Counted from the stretch's first letter, positions 16,142 to 25,884 are shown. The stretch is 52,842 bases of DNA from an uncultured Clostridia bacterium (GCA_934155625.1 CAKPHD010000005.1:1-52842), one strand, 5' to 3'. The notes: generated by a model from the letters alone, not told the origin. Program-made: numbers and translations.

Positions 16142-16753
16142 TTACTCAAAATCTTCAATAACTTGATTTAATTCTTCTTTTCCATATATCTCTAATCCAT
16201 CTTGCATATTAAGTAAATCTGTTTCTGTAAGATATTCACTTGAAATATTAGTTTTTTCATAAAGAGTTTCTGTTCCGTCATTATTTACAGTATATACAAC
16301 AACTTTTCCATCTTCTATTTTTAGTTTAAAATGTTCCCCACAAACATCATCAAATTCTTTATATAATGTTATTTTTCCTTTTTCAAATCCTATTACTTCC
16401 CAATCAGAATATTTTTCTTGAACTTGTTCTTTTGTTAAGTTTACTAATTCTTTTGGTAGCTCTACATATTCGTTTATTGTATGGTCACATTTTGTATAAT
16501 ATTTTTTTAATATTAATATTGCGTTTGCAGCTACTTTTTCTTCTGTTGATGATACTTCTGTTGTATTTTGGTTTGCCATCTCCTCTTCTTTATATTCTTC
16601 TGTGCATTCATCTTCTATTTTTTCCGATATATAAGTATTTGTTTCTGGTATTGTTTCACTTTTTTTATTTTGCCTTACTATAAAGTATGTTGCAATTCCT
16701 GCACATATTGCTAATACTACACTTATAATTATGATTTTCCCTGTATTTTTCAT
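16142..16753 (-). CDS. Membrane-anchored protein with BofC C-terminal-like domain
   Basis: The 203-aa protein has one N-terminal membrane segment (about residues 5-26), then an acidic Thr/Glu-rich linker (30-75) and a C-terminal domain from about 80. Within that domain the pattern VIGFEKGKITLYKEFDDVCGEHF...DGKVVVYT resembles the C-terminal domain of BofC, the forespore regulator of sigma-K processing in Bacillus. Such proteins usually face the outside of the cytoplasmic membrane. The gene lies 57 nt upstream of the P-type ATPase in the same direction. AAAGGAATG before the start gives a normal ribosome site. The family match is from motif memory and the biological role here is unknown. Confidence 0.7.
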   Translation of the reverse strand: MKNTGKIIIISVVLAICAGIATYFIVRQNKKSETIPETNTYISEKIEDECTEEYKEEEMANQNTTEVSSTEEKVAANAILILKKYYTKCDHTINEYVELPKELVNLTKEQVQEKYSDWEVIGFEKGKITLYKEFDDVCGEHFKLKIEDGKVVVYTVNNDGTETLYEKTNISSEYLTETDLLNMQDGLEIYGKEELNQVIEDFE

Positions 16754-16784
16754 TTTTATTCATTCCTTTCTCAAGGCACGAACT

Positions 16785-16911
16785 AGGTTGGAAAAGAATT
16801 AAATTTTGGCAATGAAAATTTTATTTAAAAGGCAAGGGCGCATACGTGGTGTATGTAACCGCGTTTTAAATGAAATTTGAAGCAGCCAAAATTGTAATTA
16901 TTTTTCAACCT
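16785..16911. repeat. MITE-like palindromic element A (127 bp)
   Basis: AGGTTGGAAAA...ATTTTGGC (16785-16810) is matched by GCCAAAAT...TTTTCAACCT (16885-16911). An inner arm TTTTATTTAAAA pairs with TTTTAAATGAAA, so nearly the whole element folds as one hairpin. The tip is GC-rich and contains CATAC/GTATG. There is no coding capacity. Confidence 0.7.
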
Positions 16912-16969
16912 ATCACAACCTTCCGTTTTTCATATTATTACCAAGGTTGTAATTTTTATACAAAAACTC

Positions 16970-17345
16970 CTAATTATTCTCTTTTTTGCTTTCTATATAC
17001 TTATATGATATCTTATTGCTTTGACTTATAACAGATTCTCCAAGTTCACCTTCTAATTCATCTCTTGCTATTTTGGCAATTTTCCCTCCCTTTTTAGCAA
17101 CTTTTATGTTTTCCATCTTGCGCCTTTAGTTTCAACTGGTGACATTTTGTCACCAGTTCATCTCCTTCAAGTTTTAATCTTTGTTTTAATTTATTCCAAT
17201 ACTTTCTTCCATCCTTACTGGCTGTTACTACTTCCACTATATCAACAATACTAATATAATATTTTTCTTTTTTCTTATCCAATACTGTTCTTATAGTTTG
17301 AGTATCAAAAATTTTGTTAATTATTTTAATTTCTTCATTATTCAT
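16970..17345 (-). pseudogene. BRO/antirepressor-family remnant with internal deletion
   Basis: The first 83 codons (17345-17094) encode the start of a Bro-N prophage antirepressor (FDTQTIRTVLDKKKEKYYIS...LVTKCHQLKLKAQDGK). They then run into a stop after HKSC. In another frame (first codon at 17116) the end of the same kind of protein follows: AKKGGKIAKIARDELEGELG, then a short tail to a TAG at 16970-16972. The middle of the gene (roughly 150-200 codons in family members) is missing, so this is a deletion remnant. AAGGAGAG precedes the start. Neighbouring element A (16785-16911) and the dinD remnant suggest that this stretch collected phage-related debris. Confidence 0.8.
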
Positions 17346-17389
17346 ATCTTAATCTCTCCTTATTTTCTCGTTTAATTTTGTAACTCTGC

Positions 17390-19856
17390 TTAACTCGTAT
17401 CCAAAAAGCCTTCTATCCTCACTTTATTTCCATCAATTATAATCATTATTTCTCCAGAAATATCAGTCCTATAAATCTTCACATTTTTATCATTCAAAGT
17501 TTCCAAAGTTTTCTCAGAAGGATGTCCAAACTTATTATCTTTGCCTACTCCGATAACAGCATATTTAGGATTAACTGCGTTTATAAATTCTTTTATAGAA
17601 GAAGTTTTAGAACCATGGTGAGCAACTTTCAAAATATCAGCATTTAGTACCTCTTGTTTATTAACATATTTTGAAAGGATTACTTTTTCTGCAATCTCTT
17701 CAATATCACCTGTAAACAACATTGAAAAATTTTTATATACTAGCTTACATACTAACGAATTATTATTTATAGCATTATCAGAAATCATATTTGTGCTTGT
17801 CGGCCATAATACATAGAAATATAAGTTAGTCTCAATTTGAATTTTATTTCCGGCTTCTACTACATGTGCATTAACTTTCTTCATATTAACTATTCTTTGG
17901 AATTCTTTATAATTCTCAGAAGATTCATATTGCTTCCCTATAATTACTGTTTCTACTTTAATTTCTTGTAAAATATGTAACAATCCGCCGAACATGGTCG
18001 TTATCAAAATGGCTAATTAGCATGTAATCTATCTTTTTAATCTTTCTATCTAATAAATATGGTAACAATGTATTTTTACCAACATCATATGAACTACTAC
18101 CTCCACCATCTATTAAAATTTTCTTGTTATTAGGTGTAACTATTAATGTACTGTCCCCTTGCCCTACATCTATAAAATAAATTTTTAAATTATCTGGAAT
18201 TTTGTTAATTGAATAAAATACAATGACTAAAATAATTATTAATATTCTGATTTTCTTAAAACATGGTCTTAACTTATACCTTAATAAATATAAAGTATTT
18301 TTGATTCTTTCTTGAGTTATACTGCAATGTCTTTGATTAAAAATTTTATACAAATAAGCTAAAATACAGACTGTAAAATAATATAAAATAACTTGATAAA
18401 TATCTGGCGTTATGACTTTAAAATTTGCAATATTTATTTTTGAAATTATTATTATCCCATATAGTGGAATCTCAATTATCTTTGCAAGTGCTATACCTGC
18501 ATTTATTGAAATTAATGATATTAAAATTTGAATAAAACCGCCAATTACTATTATTCCTATTATACAACTAAGCAATAAATTAGTTATTAAAAAACCTAAT
18601 CCAGCACTATTAAAATATAGTGCCATTATTGGTGCGATGATAATTTGAGCTGAAATTGACACAGATATTATTGAAATAATATTTTCACATTTTCTTTGTA
18701 CTCTTAAATAAATATATTTCCATTTTCTATTTCTTATTTTAAAGCTTTTTATTATTTTTTCTATAACTGGCTGAAAATATATTATCCCTAATGTCCCACC
18801 ATAAGTTAATAAAAAACTTATACTTATTAGGTTATATGGATTACTTATTAATATTATTAGTGCTGATATTGCAATATTATTTAATGTATCACTTTTTCTA
18901 TATACTACAAATGCCATACAGGTTAAAATCCCCATAATGCTTGCTCTTACAACAGATATACTAAATCCAGTAACAGCCATGTATATTACTAAAATTATAC
19001 TTGCAATAATTTTGCTTTGTCTTTTTCCAAATATATTTTTCGTTGACTTTGTAGCTAGCAATATAATATATGATATGTGTAAACCTGATACTGCTAAAAC
19101 ATGTGAAATATTACTGTTTGCAAAATTTTCCTTAGTCTCATCATCAATTTCTGTTGTGTCTCCTAGCATTATTCCTAAAATTATTTTTGCCATTTTGTCA
19201 CTATATGTTTTTTCAATATTATTTTTAATTTTTAAAAATGTTTTATTCGAAATCTGCATTATTGGATTTGCTTTATTTTTTTCTAATATTTCAATTTTTT
19301 CAACCTTTGCTGTTCCATATATTTTTAATGTTTTTAAATATTGTTTGTAATTAAAGCTTTTGTAATTTCTAGCTTTAGCTGACTCTTTGAACTCACCTTT
19401 AAATGTTATTTTATCTCCATATTCTAGTTGTTTCTTTTTGGATACATTAATATATAACTGTGTATTCTTATACTTTCCATCAGTAACCTTTATTTTATAT
19501 CTATCATAATAGTCTTTTTCTTGTTTGTTTCCTATTACAATTGCACTAATATTTAGATTTTCACCTTCATGATATAAATTTTCATATTTATTTTCTAGGA
19601 TTTTAATTATTGTATTTGATATAAAAGATGAAATAATAATTGTTATAATAATATTGATTTTAAAAATTAGTTTGATATATCTAAAATATCTCTTGATTGA
19701 AAGAATTTTAAACTTTCTTTTTTTATACGGTAATTTGATTATAATATATATTAAAAATAGTAAAAAATAAAATGGGAATATACTTACTTTAAAGTATATC
19801 CCCCATATTATACCTATAATATAACCAATTACCACAATTAAAATTGGTCTATTCAA
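17390..19856 (-). pseudogene. comEC: DNA internalization protein ComEC/Rec2, frameshifted
   Basis: ComEC forms the membrane channel for single-stranded DNA uptake in natural transformation. The first frame (19856-17958) encodes the DUF4131 N-terminal region, the Competence membrane domain (VLAVSGLHISYI, many helices) and the start of the metallo-beta-lactamase domain (FIDVGQGDSTLI, SHFDNDH). Directly after that metal-binding motif the frame shifts. The expected HVGGLLHILQ continues in the second frame (to 17390) with KVAHHGSK and the C-terminal motif. One extra base near 17990-17992 (GTTCGGCGG instead of GTCGGCGG) explains it. Joined, the protein is about 820 aa. It begins immediately after the NlpC/P60 gene ends (adjacent bases). 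Either the gene is inactive or the base is an error. Confidence 0.9.
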
Positions 19857-21284
19857 TTAATTTACTCTCCTTGCTCCTACATATCTTTTGTTATAATAGC
19901 TTGATGATAATGATGTTATTGTTACTCCTTGGCTTGGATTTGCAGCATGTATGAAATTATCTCCCCCGATATATATTCCAACATGACCTATTGCAGTATT
20001 TCCCGAATTATTAAATACTACTATATCTCCTGGTTGTAAATCACTTCTTGATACTGCAACTCCATCATTTATTTGTCCTCTAGATGATCTACTTAGTGAT
20101 ACTCCAAAGTTTTTATATACATATGATGTAAATCCTGAACAGTCAAATCCGCTTGTTGGTGATGAACCTCCTGATACATATTTACATCCAAGATAATTTT
20201 TAGCATACTCTACTACTGATGTTCCTTTATTTGAATTTGGAGTAGTTGAACTATTTGTTTGTTCTTCTTTATCTTCTCCTACTTCCATTGGTGTAACTTT
20301 TTCTTCTTTTATTGTGCTACCACTTCTTGATGTTGGTTTTGTTTCAGCTACTTTTGTATCTGAAATGAATTTAGCTGATACATATCCTGTTTTACCGTTT
20401 ATTTTTATTTGATACCATCCATCTACTTGACCTGTTATTTGCACTTTATCATTTTTAGATAAGCTATCTAAGTCTTCACTTGATGCTGACGCTTCTTTTC
20501 TTACCATTAATGATTCTGCTGTTACATATCCTGTTTTACTTATTTCTTTTACTGTTGGTGTTGTTTCTTCTTTTGCTTCTGATGTATTTGTTGTAGTATC
20601 TTCTGTTACTTCTGTTGTTTCTTGCTCTACTGGTTGTGTTTGTTCAACTACTGGTTGATCCTGACTTGTTTGCTGTAATGAACTTTTTCTTACCCATCCA
20701 CCTTCAGTATCATTTTCTATTCTGCACCAATCATTAATTATCTCTATTACCTTTACATTTCCACTTATTTTGGTTTTGGATTTTGAATTTATAAGTGGTA
20801 CTATTTTTAATGCTGTTTCTTGATTTAATGAATATTGTTCATTTTCTTGTATGTCATTTGTGGTGTTTACATTTGTTGTTGTAGGTTCTGCAACATTTTC
20901 ATAAAGTGCAATTTCCGGATTTGTTTTATCTACCTTTGTTTCAGTTTCTATTGGTTCTTTTGTTACTTCATTAGATGTTGTAGCATTTTCTTCAGTCTTT
21001 GCATCATTATTGTTTGTTGTGTCAACAAGTTTTTTGCTTACATATCCTGTTATGCTTTCTCCATTTACTTTTGTTTTTATTTTATACCAGTTATCTTCTT
21101 CTTCAATAATTTCTACTTCTAAGTCTTTGTCTAATTGCTCTACTATTGTTGAACTAGTATTTGGTTCCTTTCTTAATCTTACTGTCTCAGAATTTATTTT
21201 ACCTGTTGTTGCTTCTGCTTTTGTGCCTAATAGCATTAATATAGTTATCATTAGTATTATTATTGCTAATTCTTTAATTTTCAT
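19857..21284 (-). CDS. Secreted SH3b-NlpC/P60 cell-wall hydrolase
   Basis: This is an exported peptidoglycan endopeptidase. The 475-aa protein begins with a signal peptide (MKIKELAIIILMITILMLL...AEA). It then has SH3b wall-binding repeats: about 25-90, a divergent one near 150-200, and one near 255-310 (TAESLMVRKEASASSEDLDS). Thr/Glu-rich linkers separate them. The C-terminal NlpC/P60 domain has the catalytic Cys in GFDCSGF, the His in AIGHVGIYIG and a later IHAANP. The start at 21284 follows AGAGGTAAAA; a longer frame to 21347 would place the promoter inside the gene. Promoter 21319-21347 drives it. comEC follows without a gap, so comEC may be co-transcribed. Confidence 0.93.
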   Translation of the reverse strand: MKIKELAIIILMITILMLLGTKAEATTGKINSETVRLRKEPNTSSTIVEQLDKDLEVEIIEEEDNWYKIKTKVNGESITGYVSKKLVDTTNNNDAKTEENATTSNEVTKEPIETETKVDKTNPEIALYENVAEPTTTNVNTTNDIQENEQYSLNQETALKIVPLINSKSKTKISGNVKVIEIINDWCRIENDTEGGWVRKSSLQQTSQDQPVVEQTQPVEQETTEVTEDTTTNTSEAKEETTPTVKEISKTGYVTAESLMVRKEASASSEDLDSLSKNDKVQITGQVDGWYQIKINGKTGYVSAKFISDTKVAETKPTSRSGSTIKEEKVTPMEVGEDKEEQTNSSTTPNSNKGTSVVEYAKNYLGCKYVSGGSSPTSGFDCSGFTSYVYKNFGVSLSRSSRGQINDGVAVSRSDLQPGDIVVFNNSGNTAIGHVGIYIGGDNFIHAANPSQGVTITSLSSSYYNKRYVGARRVN

Positions 21285-21318
21285 TTTTACCTCTTTATAT
21301 TTTATTCTCATGGATAAA

Positions 21319-21347
21319 AGTATATACTTAAATGCAAAAAAAGTCAA
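21319..21347 (-). promoter_or_regulatory. Promoter of the NlpC/P60 gene
   Basis: Minus strand TTGACT (21347-21342), 17 nt, TATACT (21324-21319). The -35 box lies in the descending arm of the preceding terminator. Confidence 0.75.
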
Positions 21348-21366
21348 GTGCTTTTCACTTGACTTT
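21336..21366 (-). terminator. Terminator of the rpiB-ppaC operon
   Basis: AAAGTCAAGTG (21340-21350) pairs with CACTTGACTTT (21356-21366), with a T-run on the minus strand. About 90 nt separates ppaC from it; nothing else is seen in that gap. Confidence 0.85.
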
Positions 21367-21456
21367 TCTCTATATCAAAACCTGCATTTACAATTCATAA
21401 TCATATTATTAATTTCTAAATACGTTTTTTATAAAATATGAATTGTAACAATGCAA

Positions 21457-22374
21457 TTATATATTCTTTTCCACTAATGGAAGTACTTGTTTCTTTCTAG
21501 AAACTACTCCTGGCATAACTGCAATATTATCATTAACTTCATAAGTTTTTGCTATTGCATCAACTCTATCACCTAGAACAATAGCTTCTGAATTACTATT
21601 TACAATGTCTGTAATTACAAATACAAATAAACTTAAACCTTTTGCTAAAATTTCTTTATTTATTTCTTGTTCAATTTTTTCTTTTCTTTTCAATACATCA
21701 GGAATACTTACTGTATTTACTTGTGCTATAACATATTTGATATCTTCTTTTTCTATTTTTTTAGCATCTAAACGAATTAATTCGTCTTCTGTATATTTAT
21801 CTAAATTAGTTCCAGCTTTTAACATATCTAATCCATAAATATTTACATCTACATCAGTTATTTTAGCAAGTTCTTCTAAAGCTTTTTTATCTTTTTCAGT
21901 TGTTGTTGGAGATTTTAATAATAATGTATCAGATATTATTGCACTTAACATTAACCCTGCCATTTGAGCTGGTATTTCTATATTATTTGCTTTGTATAGT
22001 TCAAATAATATTGTTGATGTACATCCAACTGGTTGAGCATAATAGAATAATGGTTCTGATGTTTCAAAATTGTTAATTCTGTGGTGGTCAACTACTGCTT
22101 CTATTTTGGCATTTTCTATTCCTTCTACTGATTGAGAAAATTCATTGTGGTCTACTAATATTACTCTTTGTCCTTCTTCTACCTTTTCAATTAATTTTGG
22201 TTCTTCTGCTTTAAATTTTTTCAACGCAAATTTTGTTTCTTCATTTATTTCTCCTAATCTGCAAGGAACCACTTTTTCTCCTCTTATTTTTGTTTGTAAA
22301 TCTGCCATTACTATTGATGAGCAAATTGTGTCTGTGTCAGGACTTTTGTGTCCAAATACTATTACTTCTTCCAT
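21457..22374 (-). CDS. ppaC: Manganese-dependent (type II) inorganic pyrophosphatase
   Basis: PpaC hydrolyses pyrophosphate to phosphate, pulling biosynthetic reactions forward. The 305-aa protein belongs to the DHH phosphoesterases. The metal ligands are visible in GHKSPDTDTICSS (residues 8-20), VDHNE and the DHH motif in VVDHHRINNF, and the C-terminal DHHA2 domain ends with the substrate-binding SRKK (GVVSRKKQVLP). Length matches the simple, CBS-less family. It is the last gene of the rpiB-tagO-mscL-hslO-ppaC cluster, one base after hslO, and ends before the hairpin at 21336-21366. Confidence 0.97.
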   Translation of the reverse strand: MEEVIVFGHKSPDTDTICSSIVMADLQTKIRGEKVVPCRLGEINEETKFALKKFKAEEPKLIEKVEEGQRVILVDHNEFSQSVEGIENAKIEAVVDHHRINNFETSEPLFYYAQPVGCTSTILFELYKANNIEIPAQMAGLMLSAIISDTLLLKSPTTTEKDKKALEELAKITDVDVNIYGLDMLKAGTNLDKYTEDELIRLDAKKIEKEDIKYVIAQVNTVSIPDVLKRKEKIEQEINKEILAKGLSLFVFVITDIVNSNSEAIVLGDRVDAIAKTYEVNDNIAVMPGVVSRKKQVLPLVEKNI

Positions 22375-22375
22375 T

Positions 22376-23260
22376 TTATTTACCTACCTTTTCTAATACT
22401 TCTTTTAATTCTTCTTTATTAAAATTATAAACTTTATTACAAAATTGACATTTGATTTCTGCATTTTCATCTTCTTCAATTAGTTCTGTCAATTGTTCTT
22501 TTCCAAGTGTCATTAATCCATCTGCAAATCTTTGCTTATTACATTCACATTCGTATTTAGGTTCTTTTGAAGCATCTATTACTTTTACTTTTTTGTCTCC
22601 AGTAACTTTTTTAGCAATTTCTTCAAGTGTCAAATTATTATCTAACATTCTTGATATTGCTCCTGCTTCAAATATAGCCTTTTCTACTTTGGATATTTCT
22701 TCGTCTGTTGCATCTGGCATTGGACTTATTATATATCCTCCACTTGAACGTACTCCGTTTTTGTCTACTAATACCCCTAATGCTACTGCTGTTTGTTTTT
22801 GTTCTGATGTTTGAAAATAATTTGCAAAATCTTCTGCAATTTCTCCAGACGTTAGCGGGCTTATTCCTATATATGGTTCTTTTAATCCAATGTCTTTGAT
22901 TACATTTATAAATCCTTCGCTTCCAACAGCTCCACCTACGTCTAATTTACCAAATTCATTTAGTGGTAATTCAACATGTGGTTCTGTTATACATGCTTTT
23001 ACTCTTGGTTTATTATCAGCTACTGCAACTATTTTCCCTACTGGTCCATTTCCTTTTATTTGTATTGTTAATTTATCTGTATCATTTTTCATATCAGCTC
23101 CAATTAAAGCTGTTATCGTTAAGATTCTTCCCATTACAGCTGTAGCCAATGGACTTAAATCATGAATCTTTCTAGCTTCTTCTATCATATTTGTTGTAGA
23201 TATACATGTAACTGAAATCTTTCCATCATAAGCTAAAAATTTTATTATTTGGTCTTTCAT
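22376..23260 (-). CDS. hslO: Redox-regulated chaperone Hsp33
   Basis: Hsp33 is a holdase switched on by oxidation and unfolding. The 294-aa product has the N-terminal substrate-binding domain (GRILTITALIGADMKNDTDK, IQIKGNGPVGKIVAVAD) and a C-terminal redox switch with CEC (about 240-242) and CQFC (about 274-277), which bind zinc when reduced. AAAGGAAC precedes the ATG. It sits 15 nt downstream of mscL and 1 nt upstream of ppaC, so the three are probably one transcript. Confidence 0.96.
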   Translation of the reverse strand: MKDQIIKFLAYDGKISVTCISTTNMIEEARKIHDLSPLATAVMGRILTITALIGADMKNDTDKLTIQIKGNGPVGKIVAVADNKPRVKACITEPHVELPLNEFGKLDVGGAVGSEGFINVIKDIGLKEPYIGISPLTSGEIAEDFANYFQTSEQKQTAVALGVLVDKNGVRSSGGYIISPMPDATDEEISKVEKAIFEAGAISRMLDNNLTLEEIAKKVTGDKKVKVIDASKEPKYECECNKQRFADGLMTLGKEQLTELIEEDENAEIKCQFCNKVYNFNKEELKEVLEKVGK

Positions 23261-23275
23261 TTTTTGTTCCTTTCT

Positions 23276-23794
23276 TTACGCTTCTATTTTTTCATCAACT
23301 AACTCGGATGTGCAATTAGGACATCTTGTAGCATGATATTTAATTTCTGTTAAACAATATGGACAGATTTTTGTTTCTGGCTCTTTTTCTTCTTCTTTCT
23401 TTTTTTCTTCAATATATTCTTTTACATTTCCGTTTTTGTCTAATTTCAGTGCCATTTCTTCGCTAATATCTTTTATTTTGCTTAATTTTGTCATATATTT
23501 TAGTGCTATAAAAATTGAAAATGCTATTATTAAAAAATCTACTATTGTCGTTATAAAGTTTCCATATTTTATTGAGGCATTTCCAACATTTAATACCATA
23601 TCTGAAAAATCCACTTTTCCTATAAGCATTGATATTGCTGGCATTATTATATCATTAACTAAAGAATTAACTATTTTTTGAAATGCTCCTCCTATTACAA
23701 CACCAATTGCCATATCCATAACATTTCCTTTTAGTGCAAATTCCTTAAATTCTTTCAACGTACTATTTTTCTTTTTTTTCTTTTTTTGTTTCAT
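23276..23794 (-). CDS. mscL: Large-conductance mechanosensitive channel with C-terminal zinc ribbon
   Basis: MscL is the pentameric channel that opens under membrane tension and protects against osmotic downshock. The core is typical: FKEFALKGNVMDMAIGVVIGGAF (TM1 region), DIIMPAISMLIG, the periplasmic loop, and TM2 (TIVDFLIIAFSIFIALKYM). The product is longer (about 172 aa) than ordinary MscL (about 130-150). After the cytoplasmic helix, an acidic linker leads to CPYC...CPNC, a rubredoxin-like zinc ribbon, at the very C-terminus. The start at 23794 (MKQKKKKKKNS) suits GAAAGGA spacing better than the upstream ATG at 23806. The N-terminus carries a run of lysines. Confidence 0.93.
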   Translation of the reverse strand: MKQKKKKKKNSTLKEFKEFALKGNVMDMAIGVVIGGAFQKIVNSLVNDIIMPAISMLIGKVDFSDMVLNVGNASIKYGNFITTIVDFLIIAFSIFIALKYMTKLSKIKDISEEMALKLDKNGNVKEYIEEKKKEEEKEPETKICPYCLTEIKYHATRCPNCTSELVDEKIEA

Positions 23795-23824
23795 TTTTAA
23801 TCTCATCCTTTCTCAAGGTACAAA

Positions 23825-24925
23825 TTATTTATTATCTATTAATTTAGGTTTTTTTTCTTTTTCCTTCACAAAATTTCTATACCCTAAAGCAACTGCTGCA
23901 ATTATCATTAATAAGAATGATAATGCTTTCCATATTCCACTGTCAAATAATATTATTGCAAACATTCCAAGTGATGCACTTAAACCATATAATATTAATA
24001 CTGCCTGTTTTGGGGTAAATCCTTTTGCAACTAGTTTATGATGTAAATGTCCTTTATCTGGTTTAAATACTGCTTTTATAGATTTTCCTTTTGCAATTCT
24101 TCTTATTATTGCAAATATTACATCAAATATTGGTAAGCCTAATACTATTACTGGTAATACTATTACTGCTGCTGTATATGTTTTTGCCACTCCTAATATT
24201 GATACTACTGCTAGCATAAATCCTAAGAAATTTGATCCTGTATCACCAATAAATGTTTTTGCTGGCGAAAAATTAAATGGTAAAAATCCAACTAGTGCTC
24301 CACTCATTGCTGTAACTATTATTGTTGCAATCATTGGTGATTCATTCATTAGAAATATGATTAATAACGAAATACATGATATTAATGATATTCCTGATGA
24401 CAATCCATCTAGTCCATCAATTAAATTTATAGAGTTTATAATCCCCACTATCCATACAATTGTTACAATTATTGAAAATACATCATTTAATCCTACTCTA
24501 TATAAAAATGGAATATCTAAATGTTCTATTCTCACTCCAAATGCAACTACTATTACGGCAGCAGTAGCTTGTCCTAATAATTGTTGCCACCATGTTAATG
24601 TCTTAGTATCATCTAAAACTCCTGTAATTGCAATTGCCACTATTCCAAGTAATACTCCTAGCAGTTTTTTTCCATATTCTTGTTCTGCAAATAAATCTAT
24701 GCTTCCTTCAATACTCATTACAATTAATAGATAAAACATTGATACTAAAAATCCTATTATTACTGCTGGGCCTCCAAATTTAGGCATCTTTTTAGTATGC
24801 ATTCTTCTTTTGTCTTTTGGCACATCTACAGCGCCAATTTTGTTAGCAATTTTTATAGTATATGGTGTAGCCATAAATGATACTATAAATGCTAGTAAAA
24901 ATGCTATTGCTATATTCCCCCACAT
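23825..24925 (-). CDS. tagO: Undecaprenyl-phosphate GlcNAc-1-phosphate transferase (TagO/WecA family)
   Basis: This enzyme transfers GlcNAc-1-phosphate from UDP-GlcNAc to undecaprenyl phosphate in the membrane, starting synthesis of wall polymers such as teichoic acids. The 366-aa polytopic protein has the family motifs in order: DVPKDKRRMHTKKMPKFGG, NLIDGLDGLSSG (catalytic Asp region), GDTGSNFLG and the cytoplasmic KGHLHHKL histidine motif. About eleven membrane helices are apparent. It starts 15 nt after rpiB. MraY is excluded by length and motif set, but the exact polymer made cannot be read from this window. Confidence 0.93.
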   Translation of the reverse strand: MWGNIAIAFLLAFIVSFMATPYTIKIANKIGAVDVPKDKRRMHTKKMPKFGGPAVIIGFLVSMFYLLIVMSIEGSIDLFAEQEYGKKLLGVLLGIVAIAITGVLDDTKTLTWWQQLLGQATAAVIVVAFGVRIEHLDIPFLYRVGLNDVFSIIVTIVWIVGIINSINLIDGLDGLSSGISLISCISLLIIFLMNESPMIATIIVTAMSGALVGFLPFNFSPAKTFIGDTGSNFLGFMLAVVSILGVAKTYTAAVIVLPVIVLGLPIFDVIFAIIRRIAKGKSIKAVFKPDKGHLHHKLVAKGFTPKQAVLILYGLSASLGMFAIILFDSGIWKALSFLLMIIAAVALGYRNFVKEKEKKPKLIDNK

Positions 24926-24940
24926 TTAATTCGGCCTCCA

Positions 24941-25387
24941 TTACTTCATATTTTCTTTTTCTATTTCTTCTATTATTTTTATTCTTTCTTGATGTCTTCC
25001 ACCTTCAAATTCTGTTGCTAACCACATTCTTACAATTCTTATGGCTTTGCTTGTATCTATATAATCTGCTCCTAATGCTAGCATATTAGCATCATTATGC
25101 ATTCTTGAATATTTTGCCTCTTCCTCATCATTGCATTTTGCACATCTTATTCCTTTAAATTTGTTTGCAACTATACTCATTCCTATTCCTGAACGACAAA
25201 CTAATATCCCTTTATCACATTCTTTGTCTTGTATTTCTAATGCTACAGTTTTTGCAATATCAGGATAATCTACACTCTCTTCATTAAATGTTCCGCAATC
25301 TGTATATTCAATTTCTTTTTCTTCTAAATATCTTTTTATCTCTTCTTTTAATTTATATCCTCCATGATCACTACCTATTGCTATCAT
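24941..25387 (-). CDS. rpiB: Ribose 5-phosphate isomerase B
   Basis: RpiB interconverts ribose 5-phosphate and ribulose 5-phosphate in the pentose phosphate pathway. The 148-aa protein has the family start MIAIGSDHGGYKLKEEI with Asp and His in the active site, the catalytic cysteine in GILVCRSGIGMSIVANK, and MHNDANMLALGADY with the phosphate/ring-opening residues, plus the C-terminal GGRHQERI. It leads the rpiB-tagO-mscL-hslO-ppaC cluster. The promoter is at 25436-25464, and the short leader contains a GGTAGG/CCTACC hairpin (25413-25429). Confidence 0.97.
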   Translation of the reverse strand: MIAIGSDHGGYKLKEEIKRYLEEKEIEYTDCGTFNEESVDYPDIAKTVALEIQDKECDKGILVCRSGIGMSIVANKFKGIRCAKCNDEEEAKYSRMHNDANMLALGADYIDTSKAIRIVRMWLATEFEGGRHQERIKIIEEIEKENMK

Positions 25388-25435
25388 TATATCACTTACC
25401 TTTCTTATGTTTGGTAGGCTATTCCTACCAGTACT

Positions 25436-25464
25436 ACTATAACATATTATTGGGCCTAGTGCAA
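25436..25464 (-). promoter_or_regulatory. Promoter of the rpiB operon
   Basis: Minus strand TTGCAC (25464-25459), 17 nt, TATAGT (25441-25436). Confidence 0.65.
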
Positions 25465-25544
25465 TATTTTTGCATTTTTTTTGTTTTATCTAGCTTCTTT
25501 TTTTATGTTATCCGTAATTTACTATGTTTTTTTCGTTTTAATAC

Positions 25545-25573
25545 TTGTCAAATCCAAACTTGTATGATATAAT
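25545..25573 (+). promoter_or_regulatory. rpsT promoter
   Basis: TTGTCA (25545-25550), 17 nt, TATAAT (25568-25573). It is divergent from the rpiB promoter. Confidence 0.8.
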
Positions 25574-25617
25574 TGTACACGTTATAGATTATTTTACCAA
25601 GAGGAGGTGCATCAAAC

Positions 25618-25884
25618 ATGCCAAATATTAAATCAGCAAAAAAGAGAGTTAAAGTTATTGAGAAAAAAACATTAAGAAATAATATGATAAAAACTGGATA
25701 TAAATCAGCTGTTAAGAAATTTGAAGAAGCTATTGCAGCCGGAAAAGTAGAAGAAGCAAAAGTTCTATTTGCAGAAGCTACAAAGAAAATTGATCAAGCT
25801 TGCACAAAAGGTGTAATTGTAAAAAATACAGCTGCTAGAAAAAAATCTAGTTTATCTAAAAAATTGAATGCAGCTATTGCGTAA
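25618..25884 (+). CDS. rpsT: 30S ribosomal protein S20
   Basis: S20 binds 16S rRNA early in small-subunit assembly. The 88-aa, Lys-rich helical protein starts MPNIKSAKKRVKVIEKKTLR and ends KNTAARKKSSLSKKLNAAI, matching bacterial S20 along its whole length. AGAGGAGGTG precedes the ATG, and a dedicated promoter and terminator make it monocistronic. Confidence 0.97.
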   Translation: MPNIKSAKKRVKVIEKKTLRNNMIKTGYKSAVKKFEEAIAAGKVEEAKVLFAEATKKIDQACTKGVIVKNTAARKKSSLSKKLNAAIA

